Source: Puffinus mauretanicus (taxonomy: Eukaryota; Chordata; Aves; Procellariiformes; Procellariidae). Taken from it: a DNA stretch of 64,000 nt. Below are positions 24,711 through 38,144 of the stretch, one piece after another. The first letter of the stretch is position 1. The number at the start of each line of letters is the position of its first letter. Below the pieces are notes generated by a model that saw only the letters and a program-made list of their open reading frames with translations, was not told the DNA's origin and searched no databases. The DNA lies in the NCBI GenBank assembly GCA_023333565.1, contig JAJKFH010001865.1:6572001-6636000 (forward strand), written 5' to 3'. The translations under genes were made by a program, and so were the position numbers.

Positions 24711-25299
24711 CATTTTATGCACCCGTTGCTTTGAAAACTAATCAGTTGTGTTGCTAGCCTTCTAATGAAGCTGTAGTGTTGGGAAACATTTTAAACATTT
24801 AAAGCATTTTAATGCTTCCGCAAAATCCCCATAAAACTACTTCCATAGCAATTAAAAATGAAGACTATAACTATTGCTATCAATCCCTTGCATTCAGTGA
24901 ATCAGAGATTTTAAAAACCTGGAAAAGATAGTAATGATTGAAGTTTTGATTGTGTTATTTTTGCATGTACACCTTGGATTCATCCATGCAGATGTTTTAT
25001 TTGGAATTTCTAGTCATCTTTAACAGTAAGAAAACAACTCAGAGAGTTATTCCTTCTATATTTCACATTCTGTGGTATATCTGGTAACTTTCTAAAAGAA
25101 GTTAAGGTACTAACGTAGCCATAACAACTGCAAAACTCCAGGCCCTTTCTTTATGATTTGAGAAATGCAGTAATTTGTGGGGCTAGCCACACCTGCGAGT
25201 GTGGATGTGGCTGCTTGACTGATGCACTGAATTTGGGGATGGCAGAGCAGGAATGAGTTCTACACCATCCCTCGCTGTCCACTTAAGCATCAGTACATG

Positions 25300-25326
25300 C
25301 TTAATTTTCTTAATTTTCTTAATTTA
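25300..25326. repeat. 9-bp tandem repeat, 3 copies
   Basis: CTTAATTTT is repeated three times, the last copy with one change. It is a small AT-rich local duplication. Confidence 0.85.
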
Positions 25327-26566
25327 TCTAATGAGATAAAATTTTACTTAACTGAAAAGTTTGCAAGGGTTACTGCCTGTCTGCAATTGGGATTTTGTGG
25401 TCTGAGATGTTGGGAGCTTTGTTTTTGCAGGTAACAGGTCCTTGAGAAGTCTTCCCATCCAACTAGTATCAGAACGATATTTTGAAGCTATGTCTTTATG
25501 GATAGTGTAAATAGGTATGTCTTTTTCATCCTGTCCCATATTTAGTGTAGAAGGATGCATGATTTAACCCGAGGCAGCCGCCCCAGTGCCAACCCCTCCT
25601 ACCCTTGCTGCAGCCAGTGCTGGACTACAAGAAAACTGCTGCGGTGGGAGGGTATAGTGCTCCCAAAACACACAGTAGTCTGTATGGTTCCCCAAATCTG
25701 CCCTTTCTCCCCACCCGCCTGGCTCTGCTTTCCCTGGAAGCGTCTGCATTCGTTGTGAGTGTGGGGAGATGTCTGCTCTTACACACTGGCTTGAATATTC
25801 AGCTTTGTTGCCGGTTTATTATTGTGCTTCAGGCCTCGTTAGAAGTTTTGATGGAAGCCTGTGCATATAAATATAGTCATTAACACATTTATTATTTGCA
25901 AATTTACACTTAACTTTGGTTATTAAATAAACAAATGGGAACAGCCTGTACCAGTATTACTAAGCTGCCTGAAATATTCATTTCAGTCAAGTCTTGCAGT
26001 GATGTAAACTGCTGTAACCACATTCAAATCAATGTTACTGTGTGATTTAGAGCAATTTGAAAATCTGGCCACAGTACATATTATTTGTTAATAATTTGGG
26101 GAGGGAGTTTTATTTATTCCTTTGAGGACGAGCTCAGAGAAGCCTAGATTTAAAAACAAAGTGAAACAACCTATCATTAATTTTAGGTATAATACATATC
26201 TCAGCAGCATATACCATAAACCAGTATAAAAAACTGTAGCCCCTGGAAATCTTCTTTTTATTTTAGTTTTTTTAAACAAAAATACATATTTGTATAGCAT
26301 ACAAAGTGTGACTCCATCAAAAACAGTTTTTGTAAGTGGTTTTCATACTGTGAGAAAGCATAAAGGACCATGTTGGAGAAGAACAGTGTAGGGGAGCATT
26401 GGGTAGAGGTTACTTAGCATCCCTGTTGACTGGCTAGCCCAGGAAGCGGAAGAGGGTGCTTAGGGTGGCTCCTGCTGGGACTCTCGTAGGGGTGATGTGT
26501 CAGTCCCTGGTCAGCGTGTAGAGAAAGACACTCATCTCTTCTGCTCATTTCAGATGTTCTTGGAGA

Positions 26567-26589
26567 TTTTTTTTTTATATATATATATA
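26567..26589. repeat. T10(AT)n simple repeat
   Basis: Ten T are followed by thirteen bases of alternating A and T. A short CA run follows at 26611-26622. This is a typical microsatellite cluster. Confidence 0.85.
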
Positions 26590-27762
26590 GAAAAAAAATT
26601 CTTATATATGGACACACACACGTATACAATAATGAGGAATGCATAAATTTAGAGAGTAATTTCCATCCTACTGCAGCGAAAATAGAGTTTCTTTATTGGC
26701 ACCATGTTGATAGTGTGCTTTGAACACAATATTAGCAATTGCTCAAGGCTTTGCACCCTTAAAGGAAGCAGTTGAGTCTTCCCTTTCCACCGCAAGGCAG
26801 GGGAAGCATCACTGTCCCTCTGTTATGGCAGGAAGTCCCAGCTTGCACTCGTGTTAAACGTCACACAGAGTACTCACAGTAGAGCAAGACTCGGCGTTCA
26901 GGAGCTTTAGGGACATGCGCGTGGACCGCTGTCCCATTCTGGGAGGAAACCCACTCAGGCCCAGGGCTTAGCAAGGCAGGGGTGAAACGCTTCGACCACC
27001 ATGGAAGCGGTGGTCAAAAACTGAAAGTTCCCTGGGAGTGGCTGTGCAATGCAGGCAGGATCCTGGTTTTACAGGTCTTATTATCTGTGATGATTTGGGG
27101 GTGGGGAGACTGTTGGCTTTTCCAGAGCCGCTCTGCCTGGCAAAAGCATGCTTTTGCTATGCTGCACTGTCTATCATTACCTATGCGTCAGAAGCCGTGA
27201 GAGTCAGCTGCCCAATTCTCTGAGTGTTCTGCTTTCCTTTAATGTATTCCTAAATTGCTTAAAAGTTTCTTTGTAGCTGTAATAGCCTGTGCTATCCCAA
27301 TTTCTGTCTGCATATTTGTAAAATCATATGTCAGAAGCCATCAACATTTGAAATCATTGCAACATATTTCAATTATATCCCTTTGATGCTGGTAAAGACT
27401 GTTTAAGAGTGAAATAACAACCCTGCACTTAATGCAATCAAAGTTTCCTCAAAACTGGTTTATACCATCATCATACATTCAGTATGGTTGAAAACACTTT
27501 GTATAATGCTATTAGAGTGACTTGCCAGTAAACAATACAAGTTAATATTGATTTTAATACACACAAATGATTCCTTAAATCCTCAAATGCTTAATGAAAA
27601 TTTTAGTGTAGTCTTATAAAAGAATTCATGGATGCGAGCTGGATAGCATGCAAAGAACAGTAGATTCTTCCATTCCAGAATACAACCTGATATATGGCAT
27701 ACTTGTTTATCTTACCTACCCTCCAGGTAAGCAGATTCATGGCTTTATAAATATTTGACGTG

Positions 27763-27812
27763 GTCTCTTCCCCCCCACCCCCCTTTTTTCCTTTTCTTTC
27801 TTTTTTTCCAGA
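27763..27812. repeat. Long pyrimidine tract ending in CAG
   Basis: About 48 nearly pure C/T bases, C-rich then T-rich, end in TTTTTTTCCAG. The form is that of a strong 3' splice acceptor on the plus strand, with 19 open codons before a stop. With no coding match or donor, it is more safely described as a polypyrimidine simple repeat. Confidence 0.6.
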
Positions 27813-29479
27813 GAAGATCACAGAAGTGTGTTTTTAAGGCTCTGTCTGGACTGGGAAAATTAATAAACTAATTCCCAGGATTAGTAGTGATAAGAGTTTT
27901 GGTACTGACAGTGCTTCGTACTCAGATGTATTTTTAGCAGCACTTCACTTCACCATTATGAAAACTAGCTGTGTTGAGTAGCAATGGGGATTTCTCCACC
28001 TGACCTCATCCTCTAACCTTGTTTCCGCTGTTTTAATTTCTGAGCTCCTATATGAACTGTGTTCCCAACAAGCTAAGGGCTGAGACACGAAGAGAGATCT
28101 GTAGTTCATGATGAGGGGAAGTGCTAACAGGGTTGGTTGATTAGTTGGGTTTTTTTTTAAATCAGAGACCTGAAAGTGTACTTGCATTGTAAAAGTAGAA
28201 AGCCAAAGAAGAAGATTAGGTAAATAAAAAATAAAGAAAGAGGGCTCAGAAGGGAGATCGGAAGAAGAGGTATGCGAGGGTCATGCCAGGAGGACAGAGA
28301 TCCCACCTCCCAGTCCAGATCTGCACAGATCAGCTGGGTCAACTGGGAGGGGAGAGCTTCTTCACTCCTTTGGCCCTCGGCCTCCTCGCTGCAGCTGGTG
28401 ATTTTACAAGATCTATATAAGCTGGAGACTAGTATGCGCAAAGAACTCATCTGAGATCAAAAAAACATTTTACCTGTAAGCCACCAAGCAACAGTAGACA
28501 CTAATACATCTGAGTCACTAGTAAAGTAGGTTAGATTTGAATTTGTGACCTATAGTGAAAAATTCCATATGTGACCGACGCTCCCTGGAGAGATGCGTTG
28601 CCCTTTCCTCTGTGTGGTCATTAAGCAAAAGTTACGTTTTTATCTCTCCAGCTTATGCATTAAGCGCTAAGGGAAGGAAGATACAGAAGGTATACAGAAG
28701 AAATACCTTACTCTAAAGCTGTACAAACTTGCTAATATTTGTGCAGCTTTATATTTTCTCAATTTTTGCCTCATTTTTTTGAAGTCAGAGTTTGCTGTGC
28801 AAGAGAGACTTGGCACCCAGGTTGCAATGTGAAATCGTGACCAAAGAGTAGTTCTTGTTGCTGCCTGGTTTTTTCCCAGCCTGAGAGATACAAAAGCATC
28901 AAGGGCATACTGATGTTTTAACCACTGATGTCCAGCAAGCGCTGCATGTTAGCTTTGGGCGGCAAAGGAAGCGTGAGTGCAGGACCCGCCGGTCTCTCTC
29001 TGGTCTGCTTTCACCCTCCTTTCCTTTCTGAAACCTCCATTAGTTGGTCTGTCGCCGCTTCCTTTTGCACCGATTCGCACATGGAGGGTTGTTTCCCCTG
29101 CCCAGGAGAAGGGGGAGCGTGGCCTTAATGGCTTCATCCGGTTGAATTCAGTAGAGAAGATGGCTTTGCATCCCCTGCCGTGTTTAGCTCACCCATTGCC
29201 ACCCTTTCTGCTCCCTGGGGTGCCGGGGGGTGCCAGCCGAGTCAGCAGCACGGCACACCTCCTCCCTGCCCAGGCACACTCCAGTGCCGCTGCAGCGTGC
29301 GCCTCAAAGCACAAACTATTCCACTCTGAAAATTGCTTCGAGATTGTAAATTGCTTTTTTGATCCTTTGGGATAAAAAGTTCTATATCAGTGTATTATTA
29401 TTAATGACAATAAATTATTCTTGAGGCGGTGGGGCTGCTTGGCTTCCTGTGGAGCAAAATGAGTAAGCGGTTTCCCGTG

Positions 29480-30340
29480 AGGACACCCCAAATGCAAAAT
29501 GCCGGCGGATGAGCCGAGCGGCCGGGCGGCCTGACGTTTCACCGCCCGGCGCGCGTTTTGCTCGCTGAAGACTTTGCTGGAGAGAAGACGCCCCGAAGAG
29601 GAGGCGGGCCGTGCCGCTGGTGGCACGCTCGCGGCCAGGCGGGGCTGGTGCCGGCCCTGCGGCTCGCCGGTAGCCTCTGCCGGGAGCCGGCTGTACCAAC
29701 GCCCTCTTTGAGAGGCTCGCTGAAGTCCCGGCTCCGTGGCTGAAGTGTTTCCACCATTTGTTTTTCTGGGATTCCTTCCAGTTCCTCTGAATCGGCCTCT
29801 TGTTTGCCCTCCTCCCCCGGCCTGCGCGCGGGCCGGCGGCGCGCCCCGGGCCTCCACCGCTCACTCGCGCCGCTTGGCCGGGGGGTTGTTCTGGGGCCAG
29901 CGAGCGATTCAGAGTCAAATTTCGGTAACTGACGAAGCGGCCGTTAACTCCATCACCGACTTTCAGCAACACCCTTGTCTTTTCTAAAACACTCAAGTTC
30001 ATTACTGCAAGTTCAAGAAAGAAGAAATAAGCCCCCGCGCTGTAATCACTGGCTATGGAGAAGCCTGTTTTTTCTTACCCTGCCGCTGACTTTCAAATAT
30101 TCGGGATTTATTGTTTTGAAAGATGCCCTGCGCAAAGGCATACTTCAAGAGGCAGAGGGGCTGGCAGCGCTGAACACGCGTCCTGGCGCGTTGGGAGCAC
30201 CGTTGGCAAAGCGAGCTGCGCCAAGACGCGTTTCAGCCAGGAACAACAGAGGCGTTGGGCGCGGTGGATCTGGGGCCGGGCACGAGCGGGAGCGGCTTTG
30301 CGCAGGCTTGAGAGCGGGAGAAGTGGGGGGATGACAAGTC
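29480..30340. promoter_or_regulatory. CpG-rich island, ~0.85 kb (candidate promoter)
   Basis: CpG density and GC content are high from about 29500 to 29900 and remain raised to about 30330, against AT-rich surroundings. A GC-box-like GGCGGG lies near 29603, and a TGACGT half-site near 29532. Many overlapping open frames on both strands (up to 195 codons at 29415-30002, minus) are expected in GC-rich DNA and lack recognisable domains. The island could be the promoter or first exon of a gene or lncRNA whose body lies elsewhere. Transcription direction is not determined by the sequence. Confidence 0.6.
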
Positions 30341-32355
30341 ATGTAATAGCAGATTTGTGCGGCGGTTCTTGTCCTTCTGTTTTTATAGTAAGTGAGAGGC
30401 TATGGCAAACCGTTTTGTGCCAGGGAGCCTGTTTTCTGAAAGAAATCCAGACACTGTGGAGAAAAATAGCAAAAATCAGTGGTGAACCACCCCCCCAGCC
30501 ACTTCATACCAAGTTTTCAAGGCTGAACTAAAGCCAAATCATGAAAAGAGTTCTTACTAATCACTCTAATTTCATGCAAAATGTGTTTATTTACTAATCT
30601 GAGAACAAACAAGGTAAGAAGGCCAAAAGAAGTAAAAAAAAAAAGGGAATTTTTTCTTTCCGCAAAACCTAAAGGGAATGAGGTAACTGGTGCTTCAGAA
30701 AGAGAGGATGGACAAGGGCTGGGGCTGGCAAGTGGTGGGTTTATCCAGATCTGGCATGGGGTGGTCCTGCTTCACGGCAAGCACTCCTAGGCGGTCTTGC
30801 AATACATTTGCTGATAATAACCAGCCCAAGAAGAGGATGCCAGCAGCTGCTGGCAGCAGCGCCGTCCAAAGTGGGACTTGCAGCCCGCCGCCCCTGCCTC
30901 AAGCTGCGTGCGTCACCCCTGCAGCTCTGCCAGCTGGGTTCAAAACAGCTCATGAAGCTGTATTGACGCCAAGGCCATGGTACTCTGCAAACTTGGCTTA
31001 GGTATGTAGAGCCCGTAGTTGCTTACTCATGTTTTCGTAGATAGTAAAGTACTTCTTGGCCCTGTGGGTGCATGTGCCCCATTCTCCCATGGTGCGTGCC
31101 TTTTCCAGGAGTGGGGAGATGCCTAGTTTTTTAATGGTAAGCTGACAATAAGCTGATAAGATTGTCCTTCTGGATATACTTTTCTACCAGTCTGAAAGGA
31201 AGTAAGTGCAGTCAGTCCTCTAGAGATGAGGAAAATGTTCTGAACAACAGAAATCTCTTCTTCCCTCTTTAAAAGAAAAGGGTAAAGAATACAGCAACTG
31301 TGGGCTTGGTTGCTGGGAGTCTGCTGGGGGAGATTTGGTAGGACATTCCTTTGGAGGGTTTTTCTTTACAGCTGAAAAATGTCATTTCTCTATAGAAGGC
31401 TAGAAGAATGATAAAATGAAAGTCCCTTTTACCCAAGCCATTGAGAGGCAGCACTGACAAAAAGAAAAGAGGGTTTAGGTTTTATGCACTCTTTTTTTTT
31501 TTTGCTAAATGTTTTTATGAATTTTCAAATACATAAACACAGGTTTTTGATCTGGCAAATGCTGGGCTAGGAACTACCCGCTCTGTGCCTATGTGTTGGC
31601 ATGAAACAGGAGGAGAATAATGTGAAGGTAGAGAAGCATTTTCTTTTACATAAAGTTGAGAGCCATTGTCTGAAGAGAGCTCTGTGAGTTCTGCATCTGG
31701 GCAGCTTTCCCATCTTCTAGGAGTGGGAGCATAGGTAAGATAACCAGGGGAGCAGTTGGGAGCTCTCCTGGATCTGTTCTGAATTGCACAGATGACAGAT
31801 CGTGATCCTGGGCTCAGATGTAGCACGTGCCTTTGAAAGATGCTAATTCGGAAAGCCAGTGTGGTTAGTTTTAAGAGGTGGTCTTGTGGACAGATGTAAG
31901 TGATGGGGATAGCAGGGTTCACTGTAGCTGTCATTGTTTGGGACTCCCAATGCAATCAAATATGAACAGGCAGAATCGATGGGATTTTGGTCTTCTAGGC
32001 CACATCCTTCATGGAATTTCTTCAGTTTAACCATAACTTTCAAGACCAAGAGGTAAACGCATAGGAAATGCAGCTTGCTGCAAGATGCAATATCATCACA
32101 GAAAAGGTGGATATAATAAAAAGACTAAACCACACTAACTAGACCACATATTGACTGTGGTGTTCTTCATTCAGAATGAGCCAGAATTTAACGTCCATTG
32201 CAGCAAAACATCCTTAGAAATGTTAGGCTAGCATGCAGGTATTTACAGGCTTTGTCAGTAAAATGGAAGAATATACATCCAAAGAACTGGTGTTACTATT
32301 GAAGGCTCTAAACTAGACCTCAGGGACAATAAAGGGTTCGGATTTGCATGGATGA

Positions 32356-32370
32356 TTTTTTTTTTTTTTT
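32356..32370. repeat. T15 homopolymer
   Basis: Fifteen consecutive T. No element body resembling a SINE or LINE precedes or follows it, so it is not treated as a retrotransposon tail. Confidence 0.9.
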
Positions 32371-32606
32371 GAGAACTGACTACAGTTGTCCTCCACTCAA
32401 AGATGGGAGGAGTGGATGGCCAGGGACCTATTCTCTTTTTTCTCTGCTTTTCTTGATTTAATTTTTTTTAATGAGACAAAAATAAAGGAACCATTTATGT
32501 CTTTTTGTAGAGAACAATTTAATATGACCTAACAAGAGCATTAACAGAATAGAGGCTGAAAATGGTAACGATAAAGTAGACCGCTAGTAATCTATTCACA
32601 TGGCAT

Positions 32607-32619
32607 TGTGTGTGTGTGT
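32607..32619. repeat. (TG)6 dinucleotide repeat
   Basis: A short uninterrupted TG microsatellite followed by a T-rich and then A-rich segment. Confidence 0.85.
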
Positions 32620-35600
32620 TGGGTTTTTTTAAAAAAGAGTGAGCTATGCAGTCAGTCTAATTATTAGGAAATTAAGAGCGAAAGGGAAGTCAGGCAGAAC
32701 TGTTCTACTCGGAGGGAAGCAAACATATGGAGTAAGTTGTAGAGCAAAGCTATCAAAACCAATATGTGAGTTGCAGATTGACAAAGAGGGTGATGTGTTT
32801 ATTGTGAAGAGGGAGGGGGTTCTGAAAACACAGAAACAGTGCAAGTATGGGGAGGTGAAATAAATTTAAAGGGGATAGGCTGGATTCTGTGGGCATAGTG
32901 TCCTTTTCTTGTGTGATGAGTTTGTACACGCCTATAAGGTAAGGGAGAAAATTATTTTTACATTGAAGTTCCAATTTAACTGGATGCTTTTAAAAAATGA
33001 AGGAGCATGGGGATGGAAGCCTTCATTTTCTTGCAGCTACTGTTTCAAGGAGTTTCATTTCACATCCACCAGACCATTGTTGGACTCTGGTGACGCTGGT
33101 TTCAGTGGACCTGGGTATTTTATACCAGCGAGTAGGTCCTTGTGCAGGTCTGCCCTTCCCTCTGAAGTCAGTGGGTGTCCTATTGGAAGAGAAGATCTGC
33201 TGATGCTGTGATTCTGGTGCTTCGGCAAGATACACAGCGGAAGCAGAACCCGTGTAAAGAGGGTGTCATCTTCACAGCGCTCTGCATGTAGAGGGTTCAG
33301 CCCTGCCCCGAGAGACTGGCTCCGCTGGCCTTGGTGAGTCTGCTCAGGTGAGGGGTGGACAGCCCGCACAACTTGGAAATTAAGCATCCTTGTGACATAG
33401 GGAATTAATTGGGAATGGGCCCTGCTTTTCCAAGAACTGGTCAGGACGCTTGCTTTTTTTCCCCCAGTTTCGGGAAAAGTGTGGGGTTTCTTTAAACAGG
33501 AATTTTAATGATCTGAGCACTGCCAGGGAGTCCAGCTTCCAGTCCTTCCTCTCCCTGCAAATTCGACCTCTTGCAGGAGACAGCTCTGATCGCAAAGATA
33601 AGGCTGTTGTGTGAGAAACCATCCCCTGCCCCCTGGGATCTCCTTTGTGAAGTGTGCCGAAATGAAGAGCAGAAGGACAGATCCTTTGGTCCAAAGTGAT
33701 AGCGAGAAAGAAAGGAAGCGTGACCTGAGATCCCCTGATTATGGCTCTGAGCACAGAGATCCAAGGCCGGGGGTCTGGTCTTTGCCCCCACGCTTTTCTT
33801 TCCCTTGATGTGAAACAATCCTGTGAGTGTGATAGCTGGTCTGTGGGTATCCTAGCAATGATATGTGCAGCCTGGAAAGATTGTCTGCTGCTTTGCATCA
33901 GAGCTCTCCTAATTTTGTGCTTAAATGTCCCACGTAACATTAACCTTTACATCCTCTCTTAGGCCTCAGAAATGCCTGGCTTCTTGACCAAAAAATCAAG
34001 CTAATATTTAAGGTCTCTCATAGATTGTTTTCTAATAGAATTAAAAAGTGCATGGTGGATAACATAGTGTAGGAAATTTTTCGCTTTTAAGATTGTCTTT
34101 TTTACAGATTGATAGCAAATACCATATTGGAAAAGTTGTAGCAAGCCTTAAGCTGAGAAAAGCCAGCCCTAGTTGTGAGCTGGGCCCAGCCACAGTAGAA
34201 TTTAGTCTCTCGTCTTCTTCAAAAAAAATTGCCTATTTCCCAAGAAAAAAAAAACTCGTCAATAGTCTGTTTATTTCTACACCTGCTGGAACCATTTTCT
34301 GTTAGATCACGTGTGAGCGATGATTAATTAGTTGCTTTTGTTTCGGCTCTAAGGTTTGTGCAAGTGACAGTGGGAAGAGGGGGTTTACGAGCTGGTCTTC
34401 TGCCAGGGGTTGTCATTCATGTGGTTGACAACTCCATCTCGCTAGAAGGCCATATAATAATGTATTTCAAAATAAAAAGTCGGTTAAGGGGACATTCATC
34501 ACTTTGAGAGCATGTTCAAAGCAAGTGTCAGGCATATAATTCAAGAGTGCTTCAAAGTAGGGCTCCTGAGAGAAGAATTATTAGGAGAGAAGCACAGCCA
34601 GTACTCCCTGTGTCCTTCCCTACCTAACTTTTCCTAACAGGAGAGATGTGGCTTTTCGTCTCCGTCTCAAAGACTGCAGGTTCAGCGTTACCAGCCGTGC
34701 CTGAGCACCACTGCCTGTTAGCATCAGCGCGGGTTCAGGCGGCCGACGGTGCCCTTCCTTCTGCGCCACCTTTCCTTGGACAGAAAGGGACAGCGCTGAT
34801 CTCACTCATGATATTTTCACACTCGAAATGGCTCTGTTAATACAATATCAGTGTGAGGTAGGCACTGGGTCCGGAGTGTCTTGCCAGCTGGTGTCCTGCA
34901 CTCCCATGGTAAGAAACGGCAGCAGATGCGGTGGTTCTGTGGCGTGTGCTGTTGATTTGACAGCAGCAGATGTTGCATCCCTGAATCACCTGCACACTTC
35001 TGCTTTCGAGCCTGATCTCATTCTTGATGGTCACCTCACTCTCTCGCTCCCACCGCTACAGCCACCATTCAAAGATGAAGTTTGGGATCCCGGTACAAAC
35101 TGGTGGTGTTTTGCTATGGCCGTGAGACCCCACTCACTAGCCCAGGATCTAGCCACAGTCACGTGAGTCTTAGGAGGGGTACTCAAGTCCTTCAGCAAAC
35201 TGAGCACTTTTATGTTTTCTGAATAAGAAAATAGGGTGAAACTAGCACGTGTTAAATTGCTCTCAATGCTGGTTAAGGATGATTTTATCAGTTCTTGTCT
35301 TAGTCTATAAATTAGTCTTGCCTTTTTTTCTATGATGTTTCTTTGGACCAATGTAAAGACATTATTTCTCTTATCTTGCTGTTTCTGTGCAACATGCCTG
35401 CTGTTCTGGGTCTCAGTCTGGGTAGACCCTTCCACTGTTCTGTGATAAATGTGTATTTTGGTCTTGCCGTGATCTTATCTAACATCTCCATCGAGATGCA
35501 TAGGATCCAGTGGGAGTTTTAAACCCAACCTCCCTTGATCATATTCGAATAGGAATGTATCTTAAACCCATTTGTGCCTTAAGTGGAATGCTGTTTTGTG

Positions 35601-36519
35601 AAATTCTTGTCACTTTGGGTCCAGGCACATACTGCGTGTCAGTGTTGCTGGACAGAAGACTTCAACGATTGCTGTATGCAATCCCTAAACCAAAAATGTC
35701 TGACAACTGCAGGGAAGAGGATCAAGGTGCTATCAGTGAAACTACAGGTTGTTTTCACCTTTAGATAGCTGGTAAATGAAAATTGCTCTCCAATTTCTCA
35801 AAGAGGGAAGTGTGAGAAACTGTTAGCTAAAAGCTTTCTGCCTGACAGCATTAATTTCCTATTCATTTCATTAAAGGGACATTTTTGGAGAGACTTGTAA
35901 ATTACAGCATGCTCCTAGCAGAATAATAGCTTCAGGAAAAACATGTAATAGCTCTCCTTAATCAAAATAAGGGCAAGTTGTTGTTTATCCAACTGAGGAG
36001 CTTGGGATCACTAAAGCTTGATTTCTGTTTTTCACATTAAACAATTGTGTGTTTTTTGAACTATGTTTAAGAGAAACATGGGTATATTTCAGTAAAGTAC
36101 ATGCCTATTTGGTTATTTGTTTGTTCTGAACATGTTTATGCTTCTGTTTCCTTTTTTATTCCTATACCAGTCTCCCCGTCCATGTCCCTCCTTGACTGTG
36201 ACATGTCGGCCAAAAAGAAACAACCTCGAACTGTTGGATAAAACAGAATTCTGCCCCTGTGGGATAATGTAGCAGATATTATCATTGTTTAGATAAAAGC
36301 TGTTGATAAAACCTCCTGCCAGAGCTGAATGATTCTTGTCTTAGTCACATAATAGAACAGGTGGGAGTTTCTGCTGTTGCTTGCGCTGTGATGCTCAAGA
36401 TCAGCTCACACTAACTCTACACATGTAAATAATTAACTCAAGGTGGAAGGAGATCCAGACTTAGACCACTGATTCTAGCGGGGCTTTTTGGAGAAGGATA
36501 CAAGCTGCCTGGAGATAGC

Positions 36520-36590
36520 TAGGACTGTGATCTTCAAAGACACTTAGATACCAAGTCTAGATCCCCATAGGTATTTAGAAAACAAAGTTC
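36520..36590. repeat. Possible ancient amniote repeat fragment
   Basis: The wording ATCTTCAAAGACACTTAGAT, followed by CCCCATAGGTATTTAGAAAA, resembles an old, highly diverged interspersed repeat common to sauropsids. The match is from memory of its general pattern. Family and ends are uncertain. Confidence 0.25.
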
Positions 36591-38144
36591 ATGTAAAATT
36601 AATATGCCAAAAATTTGATTTTTTTTTCTGGGGTACCATTTTCCTGCTTAGCTTGGCCTATGTTTGCTTTTAATTGGGTTTTAGATAGTTTGTACTGTGG
36701 AGTTGTGATTCCTCTTGCATTATCTTCTCTGTGCTTTGCAATTAAGAACAGTTTTATTCTGTGTTCCTGCAGCCTGTAGGTTTAATTAAGCCTCAGAACT
36801 TCGGTTTACCACAAAGGGTTTTATTTTCATTATAAATAAATAAAATAAAGCAAAGAGAATTTAAGTAAAATATAGAATAAATAAATTTCTGAAATAACAC
36901 AGCAATTTAGTAGCTGTAATCCCTTGCTTATTGCTTGTGTACTTACGAGGACTGGCAGCATACTACAGCGTATCTTAGTACCTCCCAAAACCTGGGTGCT
37001 TGTGCTCTTTCCTAAAAGACTAGCTAAGAGACAGTAAAGCTAGGGGCTGTTTTTTGAAAGTTAGGTACATGGAGTTCATTTCTTGGAGTATGTACTGTGT
37101 TGGATTTTCAGAAATGCAGGTGATTTCCATTGGTAAATTTGCAGTGTGATGGTTGGGTGGAGGCGGGAAGGGTTATGTGGAGGTGGGGCAGGACCGTGGT
37201 GTTACCGGTTGCAGGCTAACGTGAGCACCGGCTTTTCCCTTAAGGAGTCGGTCAGCATTTCTAGCCTCTCTGTGCTGACTCCCCTGGAAAAGGGCAAAAT
37301 AACAGCCCTCTCTGGACAAAATGAAGCCTGAAAAGCATACTCGGATTGATATGTACTTTTCAGTTGGCTTCCTTGCTCTGGTCCAAGAGATGTATTTAGA
37401 GATTGCAGCGTGGCAGGGAGTCGGAGCGAAGAGCTGAGGCCTCTCCATGTCGTGGCAGAGGGCAGGAAACTTGTGATTAGCGCTGCAACAAAATCATACT
37501 TTTCAGTGCTAATGGCTGACTTTATTAATAGTGGTGTCGATGCACATGGGGAGGAGCAGAACGAAATAATTGAGAAAACCATGAAGAGCAATAATGTTCC
37601 CCAGAAATAGCTTTTTTTATTTTAGATATATGAAGTGTGGCACGCAGTGCTCTTGCCTATATTGCATTCACCATCTGGCTGGTTACTGAAAGCTCAGATT
37701 CTCCTGGGCTTTTCTGAGTTATTTACTTTAATATTCTGCCTTTTATAGAAAAGATTATCTTACAAACTGGATTCTCCATAGTGGATAGATTTTTATGGTT
37801 TAATCCTGTTTTTGATCTCTAATTCTATTTTTTCCCCTTGAATTTAGTATCATTTCCCCTGATACACATACATAAACATGCACAGCATTTCACGTCTTAT
37901 TTTTTTTTCTGGTAGTGTCTCATGCAGAGATTCTTTCCTTACCACATTTGATTGAGAAATAGCTCCTATGGGATTCAGAGAATTGTTCTATACCTCCAGC
38001 TTAGGGACCGAGAAATCCCAGTGCGCCTTGTTCCCTTTAAATGGGGACTACAGCCAAAGCCCAATTAATACAGAGGGAATCCTTCCATTGATTTTGGTTA
38101 TCTCTTGGTTAGCCTGTCTGTCTTTTATGCTTCACTATCATTAT

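Larger units (their letters stand above)
24711..29479. other. Non-coding unique sequence between the two CpG islands
   Basis: No exon is recognised. Contents include a 9-bp tandem triplication at 25300-25326, a T10(AT)n tract at 26567-26589, a CA run near 26611-26622, and a long pyrimidine tract ending in CAG at 27763-27812. The AT-rich block at 27240-27600 has the mixed, non-repetitive look of conserved non-coding DNA. Open frames are short and motif-free. Confidence 0.55.
30341..38144. other. Non-coding unique sequence
   Basis: No gene is supported. Homopolymers T12 at 31492-31503 and T15 at 32356-32370 and a (TG)6 run at 32607-32619 are present. A good acceptor-like tract ends near 34107 and is followed by about 65 open codons of unrecognised protein. 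35750-36090 is an AT-rich block resembling conserved non-coding DNA. Faint traces of ancient amniote repeats are present at about 36520-36590 and 37070-37130. Confidence 0.55.

Noticed and set aside
29415..30002. 195-codon minus-strand open frame in the CpG island
   Set aside because: Ala/Gly/Pro/Arg-rich with several competing frames on both strands, as expected for CpG-rich DNA with few stop codons.
33380..33940. 186-codon minus-strand open frame
   Set aside because: No recognisable domain or splice context, and overlapping open frames on both strands.
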